Shown here piece after piece: positions 17,084 to 25,942 of a stretch of 46,139 nt of DNA. The number at the start of each line of letters is the position of its first letter. The first letter of the stretch is position 1. Location of the stretch: NCBI RefSeq assembly GCF_014698795.1, contig NZ_JACJTR010000045.1:1-46139 (forward strand), given 5' to 3'. The position numbers and the translations under genes are program-made. The notes beneath the pieces are model-generated. The model was given only the letters and a program-made list of their open reading frames with translations, was not told the origin of the DNA and made no database searches. The stretch comes from Nostoc sp. FACHB-892 (GTDB lineage: Bacteria > Cyanobacteriota > Cyanobacteriia > Cyanobacteriales > Nostocaceae).

Positions 17084-17521
17084 TCAGCCTTGGCAATTGG
17101 ATTTTTGTATCAAGTCTTCCAGAGTAGCAACTCGTTCCCATAATCTTTGGTTTTGCAGCACAAGTTCCTCAAACCTTCTTAACAAAGCTGCAAACTGCTC
17201 TTGTGAATCACTTGGACTGAGGGTGGTATCGCTGTCTATACCGATATGTATTTCATTCGCCTCGGATAAGGGCGAATTATTCATGAAGTAGATATGTTTT
17301 TTGGCTTCAAGTTCATTCAATCGTTGCGTTAACTCTTCTATACGTTGTGCTAGATCAGGTATACTACCCGATATACGCGAAACGTCTGGTTCTGAATTAC
17401 TCAGAAAAGAGTTTAGCGCTTGAATAACTAAATCTGTAGACGTAGTGCGTTCTGCTGCGGCTCTTTCTTGGAGTGCTGTAATTAGGTCTTCGGGGAGCTT
17501 GAAGTTGCTTTGCCTACGCAT
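17084..17521 (-). CDS. RHH DNA-binding protein with C-terminal coiled coil
   Basis: Residues 1-43 (MRRQSNFKLPEDLITALQER, then TTSTDLVIQALNSFLS) are a clear ribbon-helix-helix: strand RQSNFKLP, helix, turn and second helix. After a polar linker come two heptad-like stretches, LAQRIEELTQRLNELEAKK (about 70-90) and EQFAALLRRFEELVLQNQRLWERVATLEDLI, which should form a coiled coil for oligomerisation. The layout is the same as that of the right-end RHH protein. It is divergent from the second polymerase-like gene with only 60 bases between starts, so it probably regulates that gene or binds a nearby site. Confidence 0.8.
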   Translation of the reverse strand: MRRQSNFKLPEDLITALQERAAAERTTSTDLVIQALNSFLSNSEPDVSRISGSIPDLAQRIEELTQRLNELEAKKHIYFMNNSPLSEANEIHIGIDSDTTLSPSDSQEQFAALLRRFEELVLQNQRLWERVATLEDLIQKSNCQG

Positions 17522-17581
17522 AGATATATAGCTGTGTATATATCAACTATACCATTTTATGTGGAAGGATGTAATTTAATT

Positions 17582-18826
17582 ATGAGTCAACGTACCTACG
17601 AACTTAGAGAAGATTTCTGGTGTTATGCAAAAATTCATAGAGAATTAGGCCCCGGTGCAAGACTTTATGATTCGCTGGACACAATTACTATTACGAGTGG
17701 GAATCGAGTAATTTGGTGGTGGCGACCCGAAAAGCAGCACCAACAAATAAAACAGGAAACCGAAAGACTGTCGGAATTATTTGCCGAACTCACCAAAAAG
17801 CCTGAAGAATTCAGTTCGCAAAAAATGAGTCCAGAACGGTTGATGAAAGCCTTTGTCAAGCATTATCTGAAGTTAATTATTGATGACAAAACCAAATGGT
17901 ATAGTGATCGTTTCTACTACCTTGTAAAGGTTCGTCAACAGCTGTTAGATATGGACGAATTAACCGAAGTCCAAAAACTAGACCAACAACACGGCTTTAA
18001 TTACGATCTACTAGGCAACAATTCCCACAGGCATTTTTTATACTTAGCCGCCCAGCCGCAAGGTTACGCGATTGAATTAGATATCGAGTCTGCATATTTT
18101 ACTGCCTTTCTAAAGCAGCGAACAATGTTCTTGAAAGAGCCTAAAACTGATGCTAAACCCGATGCTAAACCCTATTTCATCGACGATGGAGGTGCGATGG
18201 GTCGTCTACGAGAAATTAATCAGAAACTCCCCAAGTGGTTCAGATTTCGGATGTTAGAAATACTCGGCAGTCATGAAATAGAATACTACCAGCATGAGGC
18301 TGGCATATCTACATATTTTTGTGAAAAAAAGGTAGATCCTCGTGTGATTAACTACGGGATGGCATTTAATGCTGTCCACAAAGCCATATATACCGTTTAC
18401 GAAACAATGGCAGAGGTAGCGAATTTGGTGCGGGATGACTTGTTGCGATCGCACACGGATAGTTTTCTCCTGAAAGCCACGATGTCTCGTACTGCTGAAA
18501 CCCAAATGTTGACGACACTTGCCGAACGTGGTTTTGAGGTTTCCTGCAAAGGCATCGGCTGGGCGCATTTTTGGAATATTGACCAAGGCATTTTGGGCTT
18601 TGGTAAACCCAAAGGACATATCCAGGATTTAGAAGAGTTACGCAAACGCGATGGAGTCTGGATTAAACCAATGCCAAGAGAAATGTACGAGCGCTGGCAG
18701 CATTGGCTACCGGAAATCCCGGATGATATTCGCACCTCTGCAAAACATTATGAGTTCATTCCCAAAAAGTCTATCCCCAAGGTTTCTCCACAAAAACTCG
18801 CAGGCTATTGGCGAAATGAATGGTGA
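17582..18826 (+). CDS. putative minimal DNA polymerase, family-B-like palm (copy 2)
   Basis: I place the start at MSQRTYELREDFW, preceded by GGAAGGA; the frame is open 24 codons further but would overlap the divergent gene. The 414-aa product parallels the protein at 10.4 kb: IELDIESAYF (164-173; Asp167), YGMAFNAVHKAIYTVY (258-273) and LLRSHTDSFLL (287-297; Asp293). HFWNIDQGILGFGK in the C-terminal part matches SKFWDINTGIIG of copy 1. Copy 1's NRSITFWPE also matches NRVIWWWRPE here, so similarity runs through the N-terminal part. HTDS is closer to the family B consensus DTDS than copy 1's HTDC. Asp and Ser/Tyr of motif A are kept in both. The polymerase reading is an inference; the paralogy is seen directly. 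Confidence 0.5.
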   Translation: MSQRTYELREDFWCYAKIHRELGPGARLYDSLDTITITSGNRVIWWWRPEKQHQQIKQETERLSELFAELTKKPEEFSSQKMSPERLMKAFVKHYLKLIIDDKTKWYSDRFYYLVKVRQQLLDMDELTEVQKLDQQHGFNYDLLGNNSHRHFLYLAAQPQGYAIELDIESAYFTAFLKQRTMFLKEPKTDAKPDAKPYFIDDGGAMGRLREINQKLPKWFRFRMLEILGSHEIEYYQHEAGISTYFCEKKVDPRVINYGMAFNAVHKAIYTVYETMAEVANLVRDDLLRSHTDSFLLKATMSRTAETQMLTTLAERGFEVSCKGIGWAHFWNIDQGILGFGKPKGHIQDLEELRKRDGVWIKPMPREMYERWQHWLPEIPDDIRTSAKHYEFIPKKSIPKVSPQKLAGYWRNEW

Positions 18827-19127
18827 GTGTCATCAAGAGACACCTAGACGCAAACTGGCATTGGAGGAAGATATCACAGTCCAAGCACTGGTGTCTGAAT
18901 CTCTGAATGATTTGTTTGCAAAGTATGGTAAAAAACCGCGCGTTGCTGAATCATGGGATGATTTTGCTCAATTTGGAACAAGTTTTCAATGGTTTCAACT
19001 GCCAATTCATCCCGCATCTATGCAACGCCCGATTCGTACTACTTTTCCGGATTGCCACGGTGAGGCAATTGCAGATAACCTATTGCAGACATCCCATTCC
19101 CAAAACGGGAATGACTTCCTAACGTAA
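18816..19127 (+). CDS. RHH antitoxin-like protein (103 aa), possibly decayed
   Basis: The segment RRKLALEEDITVQALVSESL followed by NDLFAKYGKKPRVA matches a widespread small ribbon-helix-helix family, whose consensus reads like LKxLAVEEDTTVQALVxEALNDLFxKHGKPP. The usual first strand upstream of this is absent or altered (MNGECHQETP). The C-terminal 50 residues are not part of the family. The ATG overlaps the stop of the polymerase-like gene by 11 bases, so it may be coupled to it. It ends at a TTCCCAAAACGGGAA palindrome. It may be a 5'-truncated copy read from a fortuitous start. Confidence 0.5.
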   Translation: MNGECHQETPRRKLALEEDITVQALVSESLNDLFAKYGKKPRVAESWDDFAQFGTSFQWFQLPIHPASMQRPIRTTFPDCHGEAIADNLLQTSHSQNGNDFLT

Positions 19128-19935
19128 GAACAAGCGTTTGAGCGATTGATGTGTTGTAAAAACGCTAAAAAAAGAATGTCTCCGTATCAGGCTTCTGGCG
19201 ATCGCCCTCCCGGAAAGTGACAGGAGAGGGATAATCCAATTTTGCATTGAGAGCATTTTCTAATTTTTGGACTACAACTAACTCGACTGATTCTGGATCT
19301 TTTTTCATGTCCCCACCCAGGCTGCGGTATTTGAAATTGCAAATTATCATGAGCGGCGGTTGCAGCATCCTAAATCCTGGACACACCCTGCAAGAAGCGA
19401 CTACATGGACGTGATCGCAATTCTGGGACTCTCAAGATTTAGACGATTTCCGACGTGGAGTCCGGCAACGAGGCGAGGCAGTTTTCGAGTTCACCTGGCG
19501 GAGCTTCGAGCCAACAGACCCCACCAGAACTAATGATCTAAACTTCACAACTCGTTACAGACTTTTTGATGGCGGCGATGGGCAAATGTATCAAATTTGC
19601 GAGAATCTCGGAATGGAAAAAATCTTAAACCGTTGACAACCGTTCAACCCATTATTAGTAAGGTTTTTCTAATAATGGTATACATTAAAAACAGGTAAGC
19701 ATGATTGACAATTACAAAGAGTTGTATTCACAAACAGACTCTAGATTTTACACACAAAAAAACCACCAAGCGCTTGCAGCATCTACAGGTGAAGGGTTTT
19801 GAAGGTAAGAATTAATAGTTTTAGCAAGGAAAAATCTGACTATTTTTTTAGTTTCTTAATCCAGTAATTACCAAAATTAAGATTCGACAAATCTGAAAAT
19901 TTGATCTACAGTATCGTTATGTAAATTTAACGGAT
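19128..19935. other. 800-base spacer with gene remnants
   Basis: No complete gene is visible. A minus-strand frame of 47 residues (MKKDPESVELVVVQKLENAL onward, 19165-19308) has a weak GTGGGG upstream and may be real, but I cannot support it well. The plus strand holds a 73-residue remnant, listed separately. From 19640 onward the DNA is AT-rich and contains the probable promoter of the replication block. Confidence 0.4.
19415..19636 (+). pseudogene. C-terminal fragment of an unknown gene
   Basis: An open frame without a start reads SQFWDSQDLDDFRRGVRQRG, then FEFTWRSFEPTDPTRTNDLN, ending NLGMEKILNR. The amino-acid composition is that of a folded protein and not of random DNA. A TGA precedes it directly and no ATG is available before the middle of the fragment. 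I do not recognise the parent gene. Confidence 0.35.
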
Positions 19936-20187
19936 ATGACCAAACAAGTAACCAAGCAATTAGAAAAACCGCCTCGCTTTGTTAGGATGAGCAGATTACT
20001 TTGGGGTGAGGCTAAGGTGAGTTTTAGCTCGTTAATAACTCCATCAGGACACAAGATGCTCAAAGAAAAGGCAGCCGATCTGCAACTATCTAAAAGTGAC
20101 CTAATTGAGTATCTGTCCCGCTCCTTGGATGATCCAGAAGTTGAGGGTGCGATCAGAAGGCAGATTACTTCGATGCGGCCAAAGTAA
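19936..20187 (+). CDS. small RHH-like protein heading the replication block
   Basis: The 83-aa basic product has ITPSGHKMLKEKAADLQLSK followed by SDLIEYLSRSL, which fits the helix-turn-helix half of a ribbon-helix-helix protein. It precedes the winged-helix replication gene on the same strand, separated from it by a probable terminator and 218 bases. It could control copy number or transcription of the replication genes. The N-terminal 30 residues (KPPRFVRMSRLLWGEAKVSF) are basic and may contact DNA. Confidence 0.6.
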   Translation: MTKQVTKQLEKPPRFVRMSRLLWGEAKVSFSSLITPSGHKMLKEKAADLQLSKSDLIEYLSRSLDDPEVEGAIRRQITSMRPK

Positions 20188-20189
20188 AA

Positions 20190-20239
20190 CCGCCATTTAG
20201 TCAGTTTCTCACGCTGTCACCTGGCGGCATTGTTTTTTT
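20190..20239 (+). terminator. probable rho-independent terminator
   Basis: CCGCCA (20190-20195) pairs with TGGCGG (20222-20227) around a 26-base loop, and a run of Ts (20232-20238) follows after four bases. It lies directly after the small RHH-like gene. The long loop makes it a moderate candidate. A TTCCCGTTTTGGGAA palindrome at 20361-20375 follows before the next gene. Confidence 0.45.
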
Positions 20240-20405
20240 GTAATTTATTGCGAGTTCTCACTCGCCACTTAACAATGATAAATGATAAGCCTTTCAGCGA
20301 CTACCGTTGCAGTGGTATCGCTCGTGAATTAATTATTGCAAATTTCTCGCCTGTTAGCAATTCCCGTTTTGGGAAAAAATTGAGATTGGTTGTGGGAGGT
20401 GCAGC

Positions 20406-21701
20406 ATGGTAACAGCAGTTGCACTCCAAAGCCAAACTCAGCCTAAAAAACAATTCTTCATGGCTACTCCAGAAGGATTGAAGCAGGATTATAAGAAGAA
20501 AATCTTAACCACAGAAGGTTACGTCTACTACCTGATCAAAGCTAAAAAAGCAACAGGCTGGAGATGGCGCGTCAACGTCAAGGAGTTTTGTGCTGAGTGG
20601 GAAATACCAGAACGTTCTTTCTACCGGGCTTTATCAAAGCTGAGAGTTAAGAATTTAATTTTCTGGCGACCTGGTGACAACACCATAATTCTTTGGTGGG
20701 ATAAAGAAGTTACCAAAATCGCTAATGTTTATTCCAACGATTCAGCCAACCGCCCAAACCCAGACACAGTAATGGCTCCGCCAGATGTGGCAGAGCCTTT
20801 GCAAGATGTGGCAGAGCCTCTGCAAGATGTGGCAGAACCTCTGCAAGATATGGCAGAGCAAAACGCCCAAACCCTTACTGTGGCTAAATCCTGCAACGCC
20901 TCATATTCATTACATATTGATCCAGAGAAACATACAGATTTAAAAGAGGAAGTGTGTGTGTTTTCTGAAAAACTTTTGGATCAAGATCCGGAATGTGGCC
21001 AGCAAACTATTCATCATCATGACGATGAAATAAATCAAGATCCCATTCCTGGATCTCGCACTACGTTGTTAGATGACGCAAAGACCTTGCAACCAACGGA
21101 CACCACTATTCCTCAGACTCTAGGTTCTGCCCCATCGATCCGCAAAGAGGATGAACCCAATCAAGAGGCCACTCCTAAGCTTCGCACTACTTTGTCAAGT
21201 GAAGCAGAGTCTTTGCAAGTAGCCAACACAACCAGTCCTGAAGGTCGAAGTTCCGCCGCGCCGATTCGCAAAACTTCACAAAAACAGGAATGGATTTGCC
21301 CTGGCTCCAAAGAGGAGAAAAACGAGTTTCTGATATTTAAGGGTGGATTACTCGTAGCTGCAAAGCAATGCCAGCTGGTGGAGGCCAGAACCGCAGCCTT
21401 AAGCTGGGCGAATCATAACCTGGAGGCTGCGAATCTGCTCTGGGAAGATTGGCAGAAGCTCAAAGTACAGGATGCTAATCAGAATACTGCGATTGAGACT
21501 GTCCCCGAATTTAAGAAGATGGACAAGCAGGAACACGTTGCAGTGCTTGACAAATTTATCAATCTTACCGCAGAGGAATTTCTGAAACTTTGCTGGTGGC
21601 ACGAGCATTGGCTGATATTCGCGTCCCGTCGAGTGGGGCAAGAACTCATTCCTGGACTAACACCCGAAATAATCAAACAAATTAAACAGGCGCTCAAATG
21701 A
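20406..21701 (+). CDS. winged-helix replication protein (helicase-loader-like)
   Basis: Residues about 25-110 form a likely winged helix-turn-helix: ILTTEGYVYYLIKAKKATGW, then VKEFCAEWEIPERSFYRAL (recognition helix) and LRVKNLIFWRPGDNTIILWW (wing). This is the pattern of plasmid and phage primosomal proteins that hand DnaB to the origin. A long polar linker follows (130-300) with a 7-residue repeat DVAEPLQ and a second imperfect duplication around SRTTLLDDAKTLQ and LRTTLSSEAESLQ. The C-terminal 120 residues are helical and may contact the helicase. The stop overlaps the ATG of the first DnaB gene (ATGA), so the two proteins are coupled, which supports a loader or initiator role. The exact family is not certain. 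Confidence 0.65.
   Translation: MVTAVALQSQTQPKKQFFMATPEGLKQDYKKKILTTEGYVYYLIKAKKATGWRWRVNVKEFCAEWEIPERSFYRALSKLRVKNLIFWRPGDNTIILWWDKEVTKIANVYSNDSANRPNPDTVMAPPDVAEPLQDVAEPLQDVAEPLQDMAEQNAQTLTVAKSCNASYSLHIDPEKHTDLKEEVCVFSEKLLDQDPECGQQTIHHHDDEINQDPIPGSRTTLLDDAKTLQPTDTTIPQTLGSAPSIRKEDEPNQEATPKLRTTLSSEAESLQVANTTSPEGRSSAAPIRKTSQKQEWICPGSKEEKNEFLIFKGGLLVAAKQCQLVEARTAALSWANHNLEAANLLWEDWQKLKVQDANQNTAIETVPEFKKMDKQEHVAVLDKFINLTAEEFLKLCWWHEHWLIFASRRVGQELIPGLTPEIIKQIKQALK
20784..20859 (+). repeat. 21-bp tandem repeat in the loader gene
   Basis: The unit GATGTGGCAGAGCCTTTGCAA (encoding DVAEPLQ) occurs three times in a row with few changes, followed by a partial fourth (DMAEQ). It lies in the disordered linker of the replication protein, so copy number could change without harming the folded domains. 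Confidence 0.85.
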
Positions 21702-23044
21702 CACAACAATTAGATTTCGCGGGTATTAATAACCAGTTGCCCCCACAAAATATTGAGGCAGAAGAAGCGATTTTGGGTGGCATCCTCTTAGACCCTGACG
21801 CGACACAAATGTTAGCGGATACTTTAGTTACAGAGGCATTTTATATTCAAGCCCACCGGGATATCTACCACGCTGCATTGCAACTTAGCTTACAGCATAA
21901 GCATATAGATTTGCTCACTGTTACAAGTTGGTTGAGTGACCATAATTTATTAGAAAGAGTTGGTGGCAGAAACAAGTTAGCAATCTTAGTTGACCGCACT
22001 GTATCGGCAGTCAATATTGATGGTTTGGCTGAAATGGTTATGGACAAATACCATGCCCGAAGTTTAATATCTGCTGCCAATCAAATCTTGAAACTAGCCT
22101 ACGACGAATCAGTGCCAATAGCTGAACGTTTGGATCTAGCTGAACAGAAAATATTTTCTATTCGCAATCATTCCCAAGCTGATAAGTCAGTGCGGATGAA
22201 TCGGGATATTAGCGTCATCAATTTTGAAGAGATACGGCGTAAATCTGAAGGAGAGGAAGAGCCAGCGATCGCTACTGGATTTTATGATCTGGATGCACTT
22301 ATTGGTGGGGGATTCCAGCCAGGACAATTGATTGTTCTTGGAGGTCGCCCAAGTATGGGTAAGAGCAGTTTAGCGAGTCAGTTAGCACTTAGCATTGCTG
22401 CGGATCAGAATGCTCCAACTATGATTTTTTGTTTGGAAATGTCGGGCGAAGAAATAAATAAAAGGTTTTTATCATCGGAATCAAGGATTGAAATGGTTTA
22501 CTTGACAACGGGAAGACTGTCAAATACTCAATGGGAACCATTAGCACGAGCAGTTGCGGATATACATGACCCAATACTGATGATCGATGATTCAACTGGC
22601 TCAACTCCACTTCAAATCCGCTCTAAACTTCGTAAAGCCATAGCACAATATGGGCAGGTAAAGCTAGTTGTTATTGACTATTTACAGCTGATGGTTGATA
22701 GCAGCAGTAATAGATTAACCCAGATGATAGGCGCTGTTACGAGGGAGCTTAAGCTGCTAGCGCGAGAGTGTAATGTGCCAATTATGTTACTTTCCCAACT
22801 AAATCGGGGGGTGGAAGAGAGGAATAACAAACGACCCATGCTTTCTGATCTTCGGGATAGTGGCCGGATAGAAGAAGACGCTGACATGGTTTTGGGAGTT
22901 TACCGGGATGAGTACTACAATCCAGATACTCCCGATCGCGGCATTGCTGAACTGGTTGTTATGAAGAATCGCAACGGAGCTACTGGCACAATCAAGCTGT
23001 TGTTTGAGCCACATTTTACGAGGTTCAAGAATTTAAAACGTTAG
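21698..23044 (+). CDS. dnaB: replicative DNA helicase DnaB (functional copy)
   Basis: The 448-aa protein has the N-terminal primase-interacting domain (PPQNIEAEEAILGGILLDPD, then RDIYHAALQL) and the RecA-like domain. Walker A is GGRPSMGKSS (215-224), the catalytic glutamate is Glu247 in FCLEMS, Walker B is VVIDYLQLM (324-332), and the DLRDSGRIEEDAD signature is at 384-396. The arginine-finger pair Lys423/Arg425 lies in MKNRNG. All key residues are present. It should form the ring helicase that unwinds the replicon. It is translationally coupled to the winged-helix protein and followed by a degenerate paralogue. Length is typical for plasmid DnaB. Confidence 0.95.
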   Translation: MTQQLDFAGINNQLPPQNIEAEEAILGGILLDPDATQMLADTLVTEAFYIQAHRDIYHAALQLSLQHKHIDLLTVTSWLSDHNLLERVGGRNKLAILVDRTVSAVNIDGLAEMVMDKYHARSLISAANQILKLAYDESVPIAERLDLAEQKIFSIRNHSQADKSVRMNRDISVINFEEIRRKSEGEEEPAIATGFYDLDALIGGGFQPGQLIVLGGRPSMGKSSLASQLALSIAADQNAPTMIFCLEMSGEEINKRFLSSESRIEMVYLTTGRLSNTQWEPLARAVADIHDPILMIDDSTGSTPLQIRSKLRKAIAQYGQVKLVVIDYLQLMVDSSSNRLTQMIGAVTRELKLLARECNVPIMLLSQLNRGVEERNNKRPMLSDLRDSGRIEEDADMVLGVYRDEYYNPDTPDRGIAELVVMKNRNGATGTIKLLFEPHFTRFKNLKR

Positions 23045-23189
23045 TAGTCTAAATTCCAATTTTGCAACTTACAGCATGGCGATCGCGAGAATCTTAACTC
23101 CAGACTTTGGATCACAATTCCTCCTCGTCCTCATACCAATAGTTACCCCAGCGTTTCCAAAATAACTAACACATACCAGAGGTATTTTT

Positions 23190-24527
23190 ATGTCAGATAT
23201 TTTAGATTTTGGAGGCAACTTGCCTCCCCAAGATATTGAAGCTGAAGAAGCAGTCTTGGGTGGCATTTTGTTAATCCCTGAAGTGATGGAGACGGTCGCA
23301 AAAATCTTAGACCCAGAGGCATTTTATCTCGATGCACACAAATATATTTATACCGCAGCGATACGGCTCCACTCGGCACACAAGCCAACAAACTTACTTA
23401 ATATTACAGAATCACTTAGTAAGAATGGGATGCTGGCAAGGATTGGTGGTAATGCTAAATTAGCAAAGCTTATAGACCGCACAATATCAGCAGCCAGCAT
23501 TCATGACTTTGCTGAAGTAGTTCAGCAAAAATATCTCAGCAGAAGATTAATATCTAGCGGCAATGAAATTGTCCAGTTAGGCTATGACGAGTCAAAGCCT
23601 TTAGTCGAGCGGTTAAATGCAGCGGAGGAGAAAATATTTTCTATTCGCCACCAAAATCAAATTGTTCCTGAACCAGAGTTCGCTGGCAATCTAAGCTCTA
23701 AATCTCTTGAAAAAATAAAACAATTTAATCAAGGAATTGATATGCCAGCTTACCCTACTGGATTTTATGAGTTAGATTCAATGATTCATGGTGGGCTTAA
23801 ACGTGGTAGTTTAATCGTTGTTGGAAGTCGTCCGAGCATAGGAAAATCGGCTTTCGCCCGTCAGATAGCATTCGTTATTTCTGCGTGTTATAAATTGCCA
23901 ACTATAGTTTTTAGTTTGGGAATGTCCAAGGAAGATATAAATATGCGCTTGTTGGCATTTGAATCTTGCATTCAAGCGGGCTTATTGAATACAGGTAGGG
24001 TTTCACAAACTCAATGGGTGCCATTAGAGCGCTCAATACGAATTATTAGTGAGTTACCACTACTCATTGATGATTCGCCTTGTCTAACTCCACTAGAAAT
24101 CCGCTCTAAGATTCGCAAGGTGATTGCAAAGCATGGCTCACTAGGGTTAGTTGTTATTGACGATTTACAATTGATGGTTGATGGCAGTGATAATCGACTT
24201 CCACAACCGATCGGACAAATCATAAAACAATTGAAGTCATTGGCGAAAGAGTATAATATACCAATTGTTTTACTTTCACAACTAAACCCAAATCTTGAAT
24301 CCCGGACTAATAAACGTCCCATGCTCTCTGATTTGCCGGATACCTACAGCATGGAGCGAGACGTTGACCTTGTGTTGGGGCTTTATCGAGATGAATATTA
24401 CAACCCTGATACACCAGATATAGGTATTGCAGAAGTCAGTATTTTAAAAAACCGCAACGGCTTTATAGGCAGAATTAAGTTGGAGTTTAAGGCAGATTGG
24501 AATAGGTTCGATAATTTAAAGTATTAG
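23190..24527 (+). CDS. DnaB paralogue with altered catalytic residues
   Basis: This 445-aa protein is colinear with the preceding DnaB and shares long identical stretches (KRPMLSDL, YRDEYYNPDTPD). Walker A (GSRPSIGKSA, 212-221) and the finger residues Lys420/Arg422 remain. However, the catalytic glutamate of FxLEMS is Gly244 (FSLGMS; codon gga, one transition from gaa), and the DLRxSGxIExDAD signature reads DLPDTYSMERDVD. SQLNRGVE has become SQLNPNLE. It should still bind nucleotide and perhaps join a hexamer, but hydrolysis is probably weak or lost. The frame is intact over its full length, so it may be kept as a regulatory or structural subunit and not simply be decaying. Confidence 0.9.
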   Translation: MSDILDFGGNLPPQDIEAEEAVLGGILLIPEVMETVAKILDPEAFYLDAHKYIYTAAIRLHSAHKPTNLLNITESLSKNGMLARIGGNAKLAKLIDRTISAASIHDFAEVVQQKYLSRRLISSGNEIVQLGYDESKPLVERLNAAEEKIFSIRHQNQIVPEPEFAGNLSSKSLEKIKQFNQGIDMPAYPTGFYELDSMIHGGLKRGSLIVVGSRPSIGKSAFARQIAFVISACYKLPTIVFSLGMSKEDINMRLLAFESCIQAGLLNTGRVSQTQWVPLERSIRIISELPLLIDDSPCLTPLEIRSKIRKVIAKHGSLGLVVIDDLQLMVDGSDNRLPQPIGQIIKQLKSLAKEYNIPIVLLSQLNPNLESRTNKRPMLSDLPDTYSMERDVDLVLGLYRDEYYNPDTPDIGIAEVSILKNRNGFIGRIKLEFKADWNRFDNLKY

Positions 24528-24549
24528 GAGATGTAATAAATATCTCCTA
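24525..24549 (+). repeat. hairpin including the DnaB-paralogue stop codon
   Basis: TAGGAGAT (24525-24532) and ATCTCCTA (24542-24549) form a perfect 8-bp stem with a 9-base loop; the TAG is the stop codon. No T run follows, so it may act as an mRNA 3'-end stabiliser and not a standard terminator. Confidence 0.5.
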
Positions 24550-24708
24550 CCGTTGCTGGTGTAGGGTGCGCGATGGCGTACCCCACCTGCCATAGGCGAT
24601 CGCTCTTGTTTTCATCGAGAGTTAGGGTTAGGCGATTGCCTAAAAATATTCTCTTCACCCCGTCCGACCCGACGGGGTTTATCCTTTCATATCTGCATAA
24701 GACTAAAA

Positions 24709-24870
24709 TTCCCAAAACGGGAATGATTTTTTTCGCGTCTGTTCCTGGTGCGGGGTGTGGGATGGCGATTGCTAAAACGATAACTTTCCCAAAACGGGAA
24801 TTTCACCGAAACGGCTATACCTGCTGTGCTATGGCTGGCGATCGCTAAAACGAAAATTTTCCCAGGTTGG
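24709..24870. repeat. cluster of TTCCC...GGGAA palindromes
   Basis: In this gene-free stretch (24528-24923) the imperfect palindrome TTCCCAAAACGGGAA occurs at 24709-24723 and 24786-24800, with a variant near 24856-24870 (TTCCCAGGTTGGGAA). The same element or its complement is at 3979-3993, 19097-19111 and 20361-20375, with looser variants near 27813, 27908 and 31317. All listed copies are between genes or at gene ends. HIP1 sites are interspersed. Confidence 0.75.
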
Positions 24871-24923
24871 GAAAGCTAGTTACACTCCCTTACTACTGCG
24901 ATCGCAATCTATTAAATACGGAC

Positions 24924-25340
24924 ATGACTAATATCTGATCGTTTTCAAACCCTCCACACCTACAACTTCTTGAAGTACCTGGCGATCGCCAACAGTGTGC
25001 TTTAATCCCGTTTATCACAGCAGGCGATCCTAACTTAGAAACCACTGCCGAGGCAATACGTATTTTAGATCGCAATGGTGCAGACTTCATCGAGTTGGGC
25101 GTTCCCTACTCCGATCCTCTAGCAGATGGGCCTGTGATTCAAGCCGCAGCAACCCGCGCTTTGCAAAAAGGCACAAAATTAGAGCAAGTGCTAGAGATGT
25201 TACAGGTGGTGAGTCCTAACCTAAAAGTGCCGATAATTCTATTTACTTACTACAATCCCATTTTGCACCGGGGTATTAAGTCGTTTTTGGCGCAAATTGC
25301 CAATGCTGGAGTGAAAGGGTTGGTAGTACCAGACTTACCC
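24924..25340 (+). pseudogene. trpA: tryptophan synthase alpha remnant (N-terminal half)
   Basis: Translation from about 24990 gives CALIPFITAGDPNLETTAEA and FIELGVPYSDPLADGPVIQA, which includes the catalytic Glu and Asp of TrpA, then VPIILFTYYNPILHRG and GVKGLVVPDLP. Upstream, ATGACTAATATC is followed by TGA, and a one-base shift restores DRFQTLHT, so the start is frameshifted. After PDLP, near residue 135 of about 265, the sequence switches to tyrosinase. The C-terminal half of TrpA is gone. The enzyme cannot be made. Confidence 0.9.
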
Positions 25341-25341
25341 T

Positions 25342-25893
25342 GTGCCTAAAAAAGATGTTGAGCGTGTATTAGCTCTTAATGACTATTCTCTATTTCGCGC
25401 TGCTTTGGAAGGATTTATCTCTGTAGATGAGCAGGGTAAAGTCACCCCAGGAGGATTCCTACACAACTACATTCATGGTTTAGTTGGTGGGGCGCAGATA
25501 GATGCAAGCACAAGACCCGTAAAGTTTAAGGGCTTGGGTACTATGAGCAATATACCAAGTTCGCCTTATGACCCAGTGTTTTGGTTGCATCATGCCAACG
25601 TTGACCGCCTCTGGGCTCAATGGCAAGAGAACGGTCATAAAGGTAGCAATTTTTATCCTGCTGATGGTCAGCCTTACGGGTACAACCTTAAAGACCTAAT
25701 GTGGCCTTGGGACGGCGGTATGTCTACCCCCAAAGCTACAGCGTTAGGAGATTTAATATCCCTATTACCAAATTTTGACTCTAACGATTTGGTGCGCCCT
25801 ATAGACGTTTTGAATCACAGAGAATTGGGCTATACCTACGAAACCCGTGAACAGGAAACGCGAAAAGAATTTTATCTGTGGAATAAGTTCTAA
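25342..25893 (+). pseudogene. tyrosinase remnant (C-terminal part, CuB site only)
   Basis: The 183-residue frame contains the second copper site of a tyrosinase: FLHNYIHGLVGG, with the first two histidines, and DPVFWLHHANVDRLWAQWQ, with the third. The first copper site, which would lie in the missing N-terminal half, is absent; the frame joins the trpA remnant directly at about 25341. Its place between trpA and trpB matches the tyrosinase gene of the Nostoc scytonemin cluster. Without the CuA site it cannot have oxidase activity. Confidence 0.88.
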
Positions 25894-25942
25894 AAAGTTA
25901 GAACGAAAGTAAAAAATACTTGAACATAAAGGATTTTCAACT

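Noticed and set aside
17510..17581. Longer N-terminus for the second polymerase-like gene
   Set aside because: It would overlap the divergent RHH gene, lacks a ribosome site and has no counterpart in the paralogue; the ATG at 17582 follows GGAAGGA.
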